The position numbers and the translations under genes are program-made. The notes beneath the pieces are model-generated. The model was not told the DNA's origin. It searched no databases and worked only from the letters and a program-made list of their open reading frames with translations. From Odiellus spinosus (taxonomy: Eukaryota > Arthropoda > Arachnida > Opiliones > Phalangiidae), in contig OY987240.1 of NCBI GenBank assembly GCA_963920705.1, positions 7,342,766 to 7,406,765 of the forward strand: a stretch of 64,000 bases of DNA, given 5' to 3'. Shown here piece by piece: positions 11,397-23,217 of the stretch (positions are counted from its first letter, which is position 1; each line of letters starts with the position of its first letter).

Positions 11397-11590
11397 ATGG
11401 TGAGAAAACGAACCCCAAGATGTTTGCGGAGTAAGCGGAAACCAATATCATTACTGAAAAAAGTTTTGTTACGGAACGCTTGGACACAAACTAGATTTAC
11501 CAGACAACGTCATCCCCTGAAGAATCACTTGCCTTTCTTACGGAGGTTGGTCAACGTTAGTCAAGAAGGAGGTGGAAAACTAGAGCAGAT
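11397..11590 (+). CDS. Basic Polinton peptide, 3' end disrupted
   Basis: From an ATG 54 bp after the ATPase stop, an Arg/Lys-rich peptide begins MVRKRTPRCLRSKRKP and continues through HLPFLRRLVNV. A small, very basic protein beside the ATPase is common in Polintons and may bind DNA or act in the virion core; that role is inference. The frame stays open to 11780, but the part after about 11590 runs through inverted-repeat sequence of a later insertion, so the native C-terminus is uncertain. Confidence 0.5.
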
Positions 11591-11647
11591 TTTAAAATTA
11601 TATTTATTGTATTCAATAAAACATGCCTTAACTGAATTACTATTTTC

Positions 11648-11790
11648 TTTATTAAAGTCACTCTTTAATATGACTGACATTACAAAATTTGTATTTCCTA
11701 ATTGCGGTAGTTCAATTTGGAGTGGATTTACCGCAATTAGGAAATGCAAATTTTGTAATATCAGTTATATTAAAGAGTGACTTCAATAAA
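11648..11790. mobile_element. Near-perfect hairpin MITE
   Basis: Arms of about 64 bp pair almost completely: CTTTATTAAAGTCACTC on the left and its counterpart CTTTATTGAAGTCACTC on the opposite strand at the right end, both continuing through ATTTCCTAATTGCGGTA. The loop is only a few bases. No coding capacity; the family is unknown. It directly abuts Helentron-like copy A. Confidence 0.7.
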
Positions 11791-11791
11791 G

Positions 11792-14596
11792 ACAAGTTGG
11801 AAAACCAAAATAATACCTCGCCGACAACCACGTGATGTTAACTAACCTAACCTTACCTAAAATATTAAAATTTATGGCATTTGTGGAAGACGAAGATTGA
11901 AAGCAAAAAGAAATAATATCTCAATTAAACACTAAATAATTCAGATCAAAAATATACTTCTTATCAAGATAAATTTGAATGCAAAAGAATCAAACTTAAT
12001 TCAAAATAAAATTTTGAGAACCAGAGTCGGAAAAAAATTTGCTGAATAATGAATTAATTTTAATATAAATGCGTATCGAGTAAAATAAGCAAGGTCAAGG
12101 TTCTTCTTTTAAAACCATATAATAATTTTGAAGGCTCTAGAGTATTTGCAGACCAAGTAACGCCAATAGGCAAAATATTATATCACATTGAACCTATATG
12201 CATTTCTTCAGTATACCAACACAACGCTAAATAATTCTCTACTTAAAACCAAACCTTTCTAGAGAAAAAAAGGAAAATAAATAAGATATAACCACATGGA
12301 TTTCAAGATAAATAATCCAGTCCATAATTCAGTATTAAAACAAAAAAATCAGAATTAAGACAACTGAAATTAGCAATCTTTGGTAATATGTAAAATAGCC
12401 CTTACACGAACAATTTAAGTAAAGCAAATTATCAAATAAACGCCAAATAAGTCAATTAATTAAAATGAAAAATATTAATCTTACCACTACCAAATAGCGG
12501 GCAGATAACACAGACATCAAGATAACATTAGCAAAATAAATTTTCAACACCGGTAATCCTGAGAACTAGATTCTACAAAATCTTCCTGAATAATAAATTT
12601 ATTTTAATCTAAAAAATATAAAATCTTAAAAAAAAATATATATATACAAATAACATATTGATAAACCAATTAAAATTAGATGCGAAAAACATTTAATCTC
12701 GATATGAGATTAAATACACAAGGTCAAGGTTCTTCTTTTAAAACTATATCAGAATTTTGACGGTTGTAGAGTATTTGTAGATCAAGTAACGTGAAAAGGC
12801 AAAATGTTATATCACATTGTACCTATACATGGCTTCAGTATACAACACAACCCTAACAAACCTATCAATAAACAACTAACGCATTGGCTTTCCGTATATC
12901 AGGTTAAACTAAAAATTACGATGTAAAATTTCGCTTATTTGCGCTACTCGGTCTACATATACTCTACTTGTCTGTACAGAAAGTTTTAAGTAACCTTTTT
13001 TTAAGTTAACCTTCTTTGTGGATTAAGGCTTTGAGTGAAGAATAAGATATATTCTTTTAAGGCAGGACAGACCAGAGTAAAACAAGTTTGTGGCAGGTTA
13101 TTCAACATGTAGACCTCAATTATCATGTCTCCTATCCTACGAGGTAATAGTTGGTTTGTTATTCAATGGCGAATTATTAAAGATTGTGTTTAAAGCACAT
13201 TCCAGTCACGGAACTCAAGTACATGAAAATCAAAGTAGGTAATGGAGAAGTTTAAGTTAGTTATACGGGTACATTCGCTCCAAAAGTCAAGTGCAAATCA
13301 CCCATAAGACCTTATATTATATGAGGCTTTTACGCAGGCCTTAAGGTTATGTACAAGTACGAAGCCCAAACACACGTGTATTAGCTCTCCTCGACACCGA
13401 GGTAAAGGAGGTATCACTCCACGGAGAGAAACGCCAGTCGAAGCAGCTAAGAGCCGCTGTCGAATTACCATCACACTAGTGAATTGGTACGGCGAGCGAA
13501 AAGGTAACCAGCTCTTCGATCCCAGCTTTTTCTCTGACGGCCGAAATAGTATTTCACGCTTTTATATATGCGATAAACAAAATAAAAAAAAACATCTACA
13601 CATTTTAATAACTGAGGCTAAGCTAAAAAATTAAATCAATCAATTAAAATAGATAAAAACCAAGACTACTTCCATATGCGTAGAAGTTGAACTGTATTAG
13701 TTTTCCAATCCACCCTGAGTTTGCAGCAAGCCTAAGCCTACAATACCTTTATACCTATGTTTTTGGACTAAATGGTACATGGAAAATAGCTTAACGCGTG
13801 CTGCCAACTCGAGCTGGTATTGAACACACAAATTTCACAAAATTCTTAGACAATTTCTTAAATATCTTCTAAAATAACATTTAATTTTAATTTAATTTTC
13901 AGCGATATTATTAATTAGACTAAGTTAAGTAATTTAAGAAATTTTAATTATAGTTTAAACGAACATTTCGTTTCAATTCACTGAAAGATACCACGCCATA
14001 AGGCTACAACGCGTTAGTGTAAAAAAAAGTGTATAAGGCGATCGAAAAACATTATTAGGTATCTGTAACTTAAAGCTGTGAAGAAAGGGGAACCCACCCC
14101 CTGTTCAATGTCTGGAGGTAGTTATTACACCAGGCGCTCAGTGTAGCTGCGAACGCAAATCTGACCCGTAGAGGGGGCGAGTGATGTGGACCATATTAGT
14201 GAGGGACGCCTCGCTAATATGGCCCGCTGAGATCGGAAACTGGAGGTTGGACCTTGGTGCGTTTGGATGGTCGGAGGTGATTATAACAGTGGGAGACGTC
14301 CCATGGTGTATAATCGCCTTCAACTGTCCAGCATCGAGGTTTGATGTGGATGGTGGAAGGCGATAATATGCAATGGGAGACGTCCACGGTTGCATAAAAT
14401 CGCACGACACCTGATTATAGGAATTCCCGTTGAACGGAATTGAACGATAAGATGGCAAGTCCCAAGATTTTTGCTCTACGTGCTAGGTCACGTGATATCC
14501 GGTTACACCGGAAATAGTGTACACAGGATATCCGCTTACACCGGAAGTGACAGACACACACACACACAGACAAGACGAACGTTCACTCGGGGAGGT
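11792..14596 (-). mobile_element. Helentron-like element, copy A
   Basis: This 2.8-kb non-coding element is the inverted counterpart of 21406-28032. Read on the strand starting ACAAGTTGG (11792) it has ACCTCGCCGAC a few bases in and ends TCGGGGAGGT followed by an A-run; the inverted repeat is therefore terminal at one end and sub-terminal at the other. A CA/TG microsatellite lies near 14560. The A/T-run target, asymmetric inverted repeats and terminal hairpin seen in copies B and C suggest a non-autonomous Helentron (rolling-circle) element. No replicase gene is present. This copy has lost the inner arm of the terminal hairpin. Confidence 0.55.
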
Positions 14597-14597
14597 A

Positions 14598-15089
14598 AAA
14601 ATACTAATTCAGTTAAGGCATATTTTATTGTACACAATGTATTTCGACTGACAGTAACATAATTAAAACCAACAATATTTCATTACATACATTTGTTATC
14701 TCTTTTCGGATAAAACATATACCCTATTTCACTGTTGCTGCGATTTTTTTAATGTTTCAAAAAGTAGTATTCAAATTTCGCAGTTTACTTTACGCCACAA
14801 TTAATGTCTCTTTTCCTCCAATTTGTTGCTACAAGCGCTTTTCAATGATGTCACAATTAATGTCTCTTTTCCTTCAATTTGGCGCTGCAAGCGCTTTTCA
14901 ATGACGTCACGTTTTATTTTTTTATTTGTTTGAGGGCTACTGGTGCAGGGTTAACTGTTTGCATTTGCGGCCGTTTTGGCGTTCGAGTAGACTTTTCACT
15001 GACGTCATGGGTGCTAGAGAAAGATGTCCGATTACAATCAAGTTGTGAGGAACTTCCGTTGTCGTCATCGTCGGCATAACCTTCCTAAA
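14598..15089. repeat. Non-coding spacer with two 54-bp tandem units
   Basis: Two tandem units at about 14798 and 14852 each contain CAATTAATGTCTCTTTTCCT and GCTTTTCAATGA(C/T)GTCAC. The first 45 bases (14598-14640) match 11595-11650 in inverted orientation. No convincing coding sequence. It lies between copy A and the next Polinton ORF and may hold regulatory sequence for that gene (several TGACGTCA-like sites); that is inference. Confidence 0.5.
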
Positions 15090-15820
15090 ATAACCTTGAT
15101 TTCAACCATTTACTCTCTCTGGCCCGATGAAAAGAATGGTTTTGTTACCATAAACGGCTCTTTCCTCGGAATCGGGTAAAGAAGCCTCAGCAATTTTATA
15201 AATATAAAGGATTCTGAAAATGAACATGTCACCCGAAAACAAACTTTGGCACTATTTGACGGTTTTACAACAATTTTGGACCATGAAAAGTTAATAGAAC
15301 CTCCCTCCGTCATCGTGCAGAACTTTCCACCCAGTCTTACGTCACCAATACCAACGCCACCCTTGACAAGACCCACGCAAACCTACACAGAGCTGGTTTC
15401 CAAGTATTACAGCTTTTCCCGCCTTAGCGTTGTCGTTAATTGGTACGTCTACACCGGTTGCTTTTATATCAGGGACTCCTACACCTCAACCTCAGATATC
15501 AGCCGCACCATCAAGCAGTCAGACCCAGCGTTTGTCACAAGCGATATCGAATCTGCAGACTTCGCAAGCGGCGTCCTCTTTACCTCCGCTACAAGTTGCT
15601 CACCTTCCCCCGAAGCGTAGTACGAGCAGTAAGGCTAAAAACTATTGGTGAAAAATCGAGAAGAGAAAAGAGAACTTCAAAGGTACGCCCGTCGTACTCT
15701 TACTTTAAAAGATGCTACTGATATTGCGGATGTTGAGGGTGTGCCACCCCGAATGACTATGAGAAAAAATCCCAAAAAGGCTAAACAATCGGGTAAAGGA
15801 ACATTACTTTGGGAGTAATT
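15090..15820 (+). pseudogene. Ser/Pro-rich Polinton ORF, frameshifted
   Basis: The first part is open at 15246-15470 (LALFDGFTTILDH; PPSLTSPIPTPPLTRPTQTY). Another frame carries 15430-15651, rich in Ser/Gln/Pro (GTPTPQPQISAAPSSSQTQR), and a third continues to a stop at 15819 with many Lys/Arg residues. Codon-like composition moves between frames, which fits one gene with at least two frameshifts. The family is not recognised. It lies on plus beside the minus-strand protease and integrase and could be a structural or DNA-binding Polinton protein. Confidence 0.45.
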
Positions 15821-15824
15821 CAAA

Positions 15825-16061
15825 ATGATTTATTATATCGTGAAAAAGTTTGCTAAACTGGCTTTATGCCTAGTAATATTTTTGAACATAACGTTTTGGT
15901 TAATTATATTTTTACCCATGTTGTTACTTTGCCTGTTATATACCAAGTTTAGACATAGGAATTCAATCTGTTGCGAATGTTCGGGATTAGTCCGTCTTTA
16001 TTTTCACGATTCACAGTTTCGTCGAGTATATTTTTTTATTTGGTGTAACTCTTTACTGTAA
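15825..16061 (+). CDS. Small membrane peptide
   Basis: 78 residues from an ATG 5 bp after the preceding stop. Residues about 10-40 form a long hydrophobic stretch (LALCLVIFLNITFWLIIFLP) typical of one or two membrane helices, followed by a short Cys/Arg-containing tail. Small hydrophobic proteins occur in virus-like elements, but the family is not recognised. The AT-rich composition could produce a hydrophobic ORF by chance. Confidence 0.4.
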   Translation: MIYYIVKKFAKLALCLVIFLNITFWLIIFLPMLLLCLLYTKFRHRNSICCECSGLVRLYFHDSQFRRVYFFIWCNSLL

Positions 16062-16149
16062 AATCCCTATTATCATTTAATCTTAAAAAAGTTAAAATGC
16101 TCTATTATTCAGCTCTGTAATTATTGCCATAAAAGTATAACAAATTAAT

Positions 16150-16620
16150 AAATGTTTTTTTATTCAAGACAAAATATATTTTTATGATTCCATAAATGTA
16201 TAAGCATATTTAACATAATTATAGCGTCGTTGTACATTTTATCTTTCTTGATGTACACATCTTGAAGGATATCTTCGAAAGAAATTCCAGAGCACAGGTT
16301 TGTCAGAACAAAAATGATGTGTCCGCTGCAGGAGAAAGATTTGGTTGGCTGCAGTTGTGTAACACTGTGTTTCCAGTATGAGGCGTATCTCTATAAATCT
16401 AAGCCGTAGAAATCCGGTTCTTTCCCGTAAGAACAAAAGAAAAGGCCGTCATCATTTTTATCCACGTAACGCCCATCCAATGCAATCCACTTTCAGTCGC
16501 TGGTTGCGAGTTGATGACGAAACAAAAGGGTGTAAAATCTGGTTTCATGGGTAGAATATCTTGAGGGTAAACCCTGATAAAAAATGGTCTAGTACGGGGG
16601 TCGCATTGCAAAATTCATAA
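16150..16620 (-). pseudogene. Polinton adenain-like cysteine protease
   Basis: Reading on minus, one frame has INSQPATESGLHWMGV (His region of the catalytic site, about 16535-16490), then FSFVLTGK. After frame changes near 16420 and 16350, the C-terminal part reads SCSGHIIFVLTNLCSGISFE near 16310-16250 and ends about 16150. Polinton proteases resemble the adenovirus maturation protease and process capsid proteins. Order and spacing fit, but the frame is broken at least twice and the usual catalytic Cys context is altered (CSGH). It lies immediately downstream of the integrase. Confidence 0.7.
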
Positions 16621-17533
16621 TTCAATTTTTTGAAGCTCGGGCTCTTAAAAGCTACCCTTAATTATTTCATCATTTTCTTCTTGTATGACGTATGCGGGCG
16701 GATCTCGAAATAAAACCTTTTTAATGACGAAAATTTCCTTTGTCGAATACCCCGTATAACCTTTACCCAAAACCTCTTTATCAGCCGCTATTCTAACCAG
16801 AACGCCGACTCGTAACTTTGGACTTTTCCTTTTACGCTTCTATTCATGTATAATCTTTTCCAGATAAGATGTTCGTTATTTATAGTAACATCTTTGGGCG
16901 CAATCCCAATGGTTGAATGGACAGTTCGGTTGTAACCATCAACCAAATTTTGTAAATGTTTCGAGTAATTATAATCTTGGTTCTTGGTCATAAGTCGAAA
17001 TATTCGGCTTTTTAAAGTTCTATTCCAACGTTCTATTATACCAGATTTTATATTACCATAACTATCGTACCAGAGTATCCCTTTACGTTTTAAATGACCT
17101 TGAACTTCTTTATTAAAAAATTCAGTACCCGCGTCTGTATTCAGCTTCAAAGGAGTTCGTTCTTGAAAAATTGATTCGAGAGCCGGAATAATTTCTTTAG
17201 CCGTTTTTGTCTTGAGTGGTTTAGCCCAAGCGTATCGCGATAGCGCGTCAATAACCGTTCAAATTAATTGATATCTATTGTTGAATTTGGCCAACTGGGG
17301 TTGATCTACCAGATCCGCTTGGAGTATTTCGCCTTTAGTATTAACAAAAGTTTTATTTCTCGGAAACCTTTTTCTTCGATTTCTATGTTTTGTATATGCT
17401 GGTTGAGACCTTGACCAGGTGATGACGTCTCGAGTCTTAACACGATTGCAGTTTTTTAACGAACCTAAACTAGGGGGTGTTGCGGATCGTAAAATATCCG
17501 GGCCAGATCTTGAGCTACGCGTTTCGTGACCAT
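16611..17533 (-). pseudogene. Polinton integrase (rve)
   Basis: Retroviral-type integrase that would insert Polinton DNA. A plausible start is the ATG at 17533 (MVTKRVAQDL), followed by ARIFYDPQHP. Catalytic residues: Asp in LQADLVD (about 17320), Asp in LNTDAGTEFF (17135) and Glu in IIERWNRT (about 17033), the D-D-E triad. The C-terminal domain continues through 16780-16611 in another frame. Breaks: a stop near 17265, a frame change near 17150 and another near 16788. A LINE is inserted just upstream (17575-19570). Confidence 0.82.
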
Positions 17534-17574
17534 AGTATGTGTAATAATGACGCCAAACAATCGAAAAGGTTGTT

Positions 17575-19570
17575 TTATATTTTTATTTTTATTCAACACA
17601 ATCGCAAAAAACATGGTTTTTCAAGTCTACAATATCATTTATTATTTCCAAATACCATTCTTAAAAGTTTTCGGATCCGTATTTGCCAAGAAACTGAAAC
17701 CTAATATCCTCCCGATTTAAAGTATGAACGTTTCTGTAAAACTTGTAGTCTATTAATGTTGTGGTTCGAAGTCCAACCCCAAACGGAAAGACCGTAAGAT
17801 AACCGCGAATTAAACAACGAAAAATATAACTCAAATAAAATGGCACGCGGGAGAAGTTTTTTGCAATAGTGTATCAGCCCACAAGCTCTGCCTAAAGCGC
17901 TACTGACCGAATCAACGTGATCAGACCACGTCAGATGTTCATCGAGCCAAACGCCCAAGTATTTGTATTTAGTTACTCTTTGCAAAGGCACATTATTAAA
18001 CAGCAGATCCGTCTCACATTTCGTGTCTTTGCCCTTATTGGAGAATATCACATATTCAGTCTTATCCGTGTTCAGCATTAGCCCATTAGACCTATCTTTT
18101 TGAGGGTTTCATTAGTAAGGCTGATTATTGTCCTCATGTCCCTCCCAGTAACTAATAACAGAGCATCGTCCGCATATAGAAAGATGTTCCCGCTCCGCAA
18201 TACAGATATTAGGTCATTAATGTAAAGGTTAAATAGAAGCGGGGAGATGACGGAGTCCTGTGGCACCCCTGATGTGAGGCAGGCCTTATCTGACAGTTTA
18301 TCCTTTATTTTCGTATAGCAGGGTCTATTCGAAAGATAACTACTTATCCAGTTCCCTGCCTTACCCCTGACTCCCATGCGATATAGTTTTTTTGATAAGG
18401 CAGCATGGGAGACGCTATCAAAAGCCTTCCTTAAATCAAGGAATAAGCCAAGGCAAATCTTACTAGCATCCAAATATGTGAGGATGGCTGAATATGCCGC
18501 CGTAATTACATCTATTGTTTCCATTCCCTCCCTGAAGCCAAACTGGCTATCATCTAATAAATTGAATTTCTCGCTAAAAGATTTCAGGCGAGTATAGAAC
18601 GCTTTATCCAACACCTTAGCAAAGAAAGAGAGAAGAGAGATCGGTCTATAATTGTTTTTGTCCGAGGTATCACCCTTTTTATAGATAGGTATTATTGCCG
18701 TTTTTTTTTAAGGTTCTCCCGGTAAGTACCCATGGAAAACGAGAGATTTATGAGGAATAACAAGGGCAACAGAATATGCTCCACTACAAATTTCATGGGT
18801 TTCGGGTGAAAATTATCCAAACCAGGCGCAGAATTGCTTTTGATCGATGAAATGATATTTCTTAATTCCGGTTCAAGGATGGGGAAAAGGGCCATTGAAT
18901 TCTTATTAGATTCTACCGTCATATCAGTGTGCCCACTATTTGTATTACAGTTATTTGTAAAATGTAAATTTAATACTTCTGGGGTGATTGAAATTTCAGG
19001 GGAGGAGTTTTGGTTTTTTCCTAGCAGGCTATTAAGGACTCTCCATTTCTCTTTTGCTGATTTCGACTCCTTAAGTTTCTTATAAAAAAAAAGCTGATCG
19101 CTTGTTTCGAATAAGATTGTTACACCCATTACGGGCTTTAACATAGTTGTGCTTATTAAGATCAGACGGGTGTCGTTTAGCAAGTTTTTGTAGCTTGTTT
19201 TTCTCACCAATCACCTTTTCTAAATCTTCTGTTATCCACGGATCATCTACTACCCTAATAGTTTTATAGTCAAATGAGTTGATATAATGTTTGTTAATAA
19301 TAGATTCAAAAAGATTATATATGCATAATTTATATCTTTTGTTTGATATAGGGTACCAAAATCCTCTCTAGAAAATAACAATGCAAATCTATTGAGATTT
19401 TTAATACTAAGATTTTGAATTTTATAATGCGTAGGATCTATAACTTTATCTTTAGTATTTATTGAAATTGGACAATGATCGGTTGAATCGATCTCATTAT
19501 GAACTTTAACTGATACCTGATGACTCACAAACACATTGTCTATACATGCTAATAATCTTGTCGGTAACAG
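17575..19570 (-). mobile_element. 5'-truncated LINE (Jockey/CR1-like)
   Basis: A non-LTR retrotransposon on minus retains the end of an endonuclease domain (STDHCPI near 19475), a linker, and a reverse transcriptase. Reverse-transcriptase motifs are DLRKAFDSV, SGVPQDSVISPLLFNLYIND and YADDALLLV (about 18170). The frame is broken near 19250, 18690 and 18078 and again near 17800. The 3' end is an A-rich tail (AATAAAAATAAAAATATAAA) near 17575-17600. It lies between the integrase start and the charged protein of the Polinton. Confidence 0.78.
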
Positions 19571-19705
19571 AATTGAACGAATATAGAAAAACGCGCACGC
19601 AAATACGACACCCGCGCCAGAATATTAAGTGGTATAGATCTGTCACTAGACCCCTAATCCAGAGTAAATTGGTCGTCACTTGTGGTTAGATCCAGCGAAG
19701 AACCA
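19571..19705. other. Short Polinton spacer
   Basis: Between the 5' truncation of the LINE and the stop of the charged protein. No gene or repeat is seen. Confidence 0.4.
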
Positions 19706-20068
19706 TCAACGAGTCAGAGGTTCACCTGTTTCCGGACTCGGTTTAGGTTCCAATGTAGGGATAATTTCATCGTTGATCAAAGTTTCGATTAATCTTTCGC
19801 GTCGTCGAGCTTCAGCTTCCCTTCTATCTCTCTCGATTTCTCTCTCCCACCTTCGCCTTCTTCTTCTTTCCTCTTCTGAATCCCATTCCTCTCTTAGTTT
19901 CTTTTCTATTCTCTGATCTTCTAGTTTCCACTGTCTTAAGCGCTCTTTTTCTTCTTGCTTTCTTTCCTCATCTAACCGTTTTTCTTCCTGCTGCCACAAC
20001 ATCTAGACGTTTTTCTTTCTCCCTTCTCCTTTGTATTTTGATCTTTAACTCTTTTAATCTTCTCCTCT
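19706..20068 (-). pseudogene. Charged coiled-coil protein, C-terminal part
   Basis: This is the C-terminal segment of the Polinton protein whose N-terminal part lies at 39056-40110. About 98 codons are open (19706-20002), dominated by Glu, Arg and Lys in a heptad-like pattern (LREEWDSEEERRRRRRW), ending in a Pro-rich tail (PKPSPETGEPLTR) and a stop at 19706. The same charged composition continues upstream to the CACTA element border at 20068 and resumes across that element. A long coiled coil is likely. The function is unknown; a virion core or scaffold role is possible. Confidence 0.55.
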
Positions 20069-23000
20069 CACTGCAAATTCGTAGACCACTTTAAGATCAT
20101 TAAAAGGCACACTTTAAGATCGGCATTTTTGGTATCGATTTAAGAACATTAACAGTTTAAGACCATATGCCAAACGTTCTTAAAATGTTTTCCAAATGAT
20201 CTCTAAGTGTACATATGATCTTAAAAATTTCTGCCTAAATGATCTTAAAATGATCTACTGATCTAAAATGTATGATCTTCATATGTTCTTAAAATGTGCC
20301 TGAAATTATAAATGATCTTAAATTACACGAAATAAGATCAGTGTGCATGCTCCTAAAGTGATACTCTGAATGATCTAAAGAATGAAAGAGTACGAGAGAC
20401 CAGAATATTTCATTGCACAAAAAATTTATTTTCATTTTTATTTAAGAAAATTGACGATAGCAAGTTTGCAATCAAATTTAGCAGCTCTGGCACTTAGCTT
20501 GTAGTAATTATGGCCCATGACCCACTTGGCTAGTACAGCCATTGGCTGGACGAAACAAGCTGGAAAATCCAGTTCCATAACATAGTAAATCGCTAGCAAT
20601 GTTATTAAAATGCATGCAATGTTGTTTTCCTTTTCAAGGAAATATACAGTGAAACCATTTCCAGTAATAGCCACTTTTTCTGATTTTCCATTTACAATGG
20701 AAACTAAACAAAGCGGGGGTCCATTTGTTTTCTCGCAAAGTTGAGATAGAAATTCCGAATCCTATAAGTCAAAAAAAATGCATTACTAATAAATCTTAGC
20801 TGAACATCAGCATCCCATAGGCAAAAATTTCTATAAACAATAGCCTTATATCAATTTTTAAACCATTGCCTGAAACATTCGATTTTGAAGGTAGATTTTA
20901 AACACAAAATACTCACTTTAACTTCTACAAAAATGGGTTCCGTTTTAGAACCTTTAGTCTGGAAAGTCCCTGTTTTTGAAACAAACCAATGCCAAGCTGC
21001 CAAAAAATGGTCCTTTTCCTAAAAAGTAAATTATCCGAATATGAAAGATTATTTCACATAAATGAATTTATAAAAATTTACACTTCGGAAAAGTCAAGTA
21101 TGGCTTCCAACAATTTATTTATATTTTTACCAACTTTTTCAAAAGTTTCTTTTCCGCACATTAACCGGAACTCATACAAAAACTATAATAGAAAAGAAAG
21201 TTCAATGAAATGATAGCCAGCAAATGTTGTGGGTAATGGTATAAATATACAAAGTTATGTTCTCACATAATCCACTTTTTCAAAGCAAGGATAATCTTCT
21301 ATCACGCTGTAATTTTCATCGTCTCTTCTCACTAAGCTGCTGGTTCGATTAATAAACGTTTTCTTAAGAAGAGCTTTATTACACCACTATCTGGCTTCCC
21401 TTTTTACCTCCCCGAGTGAACTTGTTCACGGGGAGGTTTTACGTTCGTCGTGTCTGTGTGTCTGTGTGTGTGTCTGTCACTTCCGGTGTAAGCGGATATC
21501 CTGTGTACACTATTTCCGGTGTAACCGGATATCACGTGACCTAGCACGTAGAGCAAAAATCTTGGGACTCAAGACGTAAACATGCCATCTTATCGTTCAA
21601 TTCCGTTCAACGGGAATTCCTATAATCAGGCTGCCACATGGATAAGCTTCAGGTGTCGTGCGATTTTATGCAACCGTGGACGTCTCCCATTGCATATTAT
21701 CGCCTTCCACCATCCACATCAAACCTCGATGCTGGGCAGTTGAAGGCGATTATACACAATGGGACGTCTCCCACTGTTATAATCACCTCCGACCATCCTA
21801 ACGCACCAAGGTTCAACCTCCAGTTTCCGATCTCAGCGGGCCATATTAGCGAGGCGTCCCTCACTAATATGGTCCACATCAATCATCAACTCGCCCCCTC
21901 TACGGGTCAGATTTTCGTTCGTAGCTACACTGAGCGCCTGGTGTAATAACTACCTCCAGACATTGAACAGGGGGTGGGTTCCCCTTTCTTCACAGCTTTA
22001 AGTTACAGATACCTAATAATGTTTTTCGATCGCCTTATATACCACTTTTTTTACACTAACGCGTTGTAGCCTTATGGCGTGGTATCTTTCAGTGAATTGA
22101 AACGAAATGTTCATTTAAACTATAATTAAAATTTCTTAAATTACTTAACTTAGTCTAATTAATAATTTCGCTGAAAATTAAATTAAAATTAAATGTTATT
22201 TTAGAAGATATTTAAGAAATTGTCTAAGAATTTTGTGAAATTTGTGTGTTCAATACCAGCTCGAGTTGGCAGCACGCGTTAAGCTATTTTCCATGTACCA
22301 TTTAGTCCAAAAACATAGGTATAAAGGTATTGTAGGCTTAGGCTTGCTGAAAACTCAGGGTGGATTGGAAAACTAATACAGTTCAACTTCTACGCATATG
22401 GAAGTAGTCTTGTTTTTTATCTATTTTAATTGATTGATTTAATTTTTTAGCTTAGCCTCAGTTATTAAAATGTGTAGGTGTTTTTTTTTATTTTGTTTAT
22501 CGCATATATAAAAGCGTGAAATACTATTTCGGCTGTCAGAGAAAAAGCTGGGATCGAAGAGCTGGTTACCTTTTCGCTCGCCGTACCAATTCACTAGTGT
22601 GATGGTAATTCGACAGCGGCTCTTAGCTGCTTCGACTGGCGTTTCTCTCCGTGGAGTGATACCTCCTTTACCTCGGTGTCGAGGAGAGCTAATACACGTG
22701 TGTTTGGGCTTCGTACTTGTACATAACCTTAAGGCCTGCGTAAAAGCCTCATATAATGTAAGGTCTTATAGGTGATTTGCACTTGACTTTTGGAGCGAAT
22801 GTACCCGTATATCTAACTTAAACTTCTCCATTACCTACTTTGATTTTCATGTACTTGAGTTCCGTGACTGGAATGTGCTTTAAACCCAATCTTTAATAAT
22901 TCGCCATTGAATAACAAACCAACTATTACCACGTAGGATAGGAGACATGATAATGGAGGTCTACATGTTGAATAACCTGCCACAAACTTGTTAATGCCTA

Positions 23001-23217
23001 CTGTCGTTTATTTTCGGTGACATTTTAGCTAGTGTGTAGTCACGTAAAAGAACGTTTGTTTCACAACTTGTGTTGTACACTAAAGCCATGATATAACATT
23101 TTGCCTTTTACGTTACTTGTTCTACAAATACTCTACAACCGTCAAAATTCTGATATGGTTTTAAAAGAAGAACCTTGACCTTGTGTATTTAATCTCATAT
23201 CGAGATTAAATGTTTTT

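Noticed and set aside
14138-14458. ORFs of 60-106 codons repeated at 21638-21946 and 23408-23629
   Set aside because: They overlap the conserved cruciform of a non-coding element, are open on both strands and differ by frame-breaking indels between copies.
19680-19916. Ser/Leu-rich ORF on plus
   Set aside because: It is the antisense of the charged coiled-coil protein on minus.
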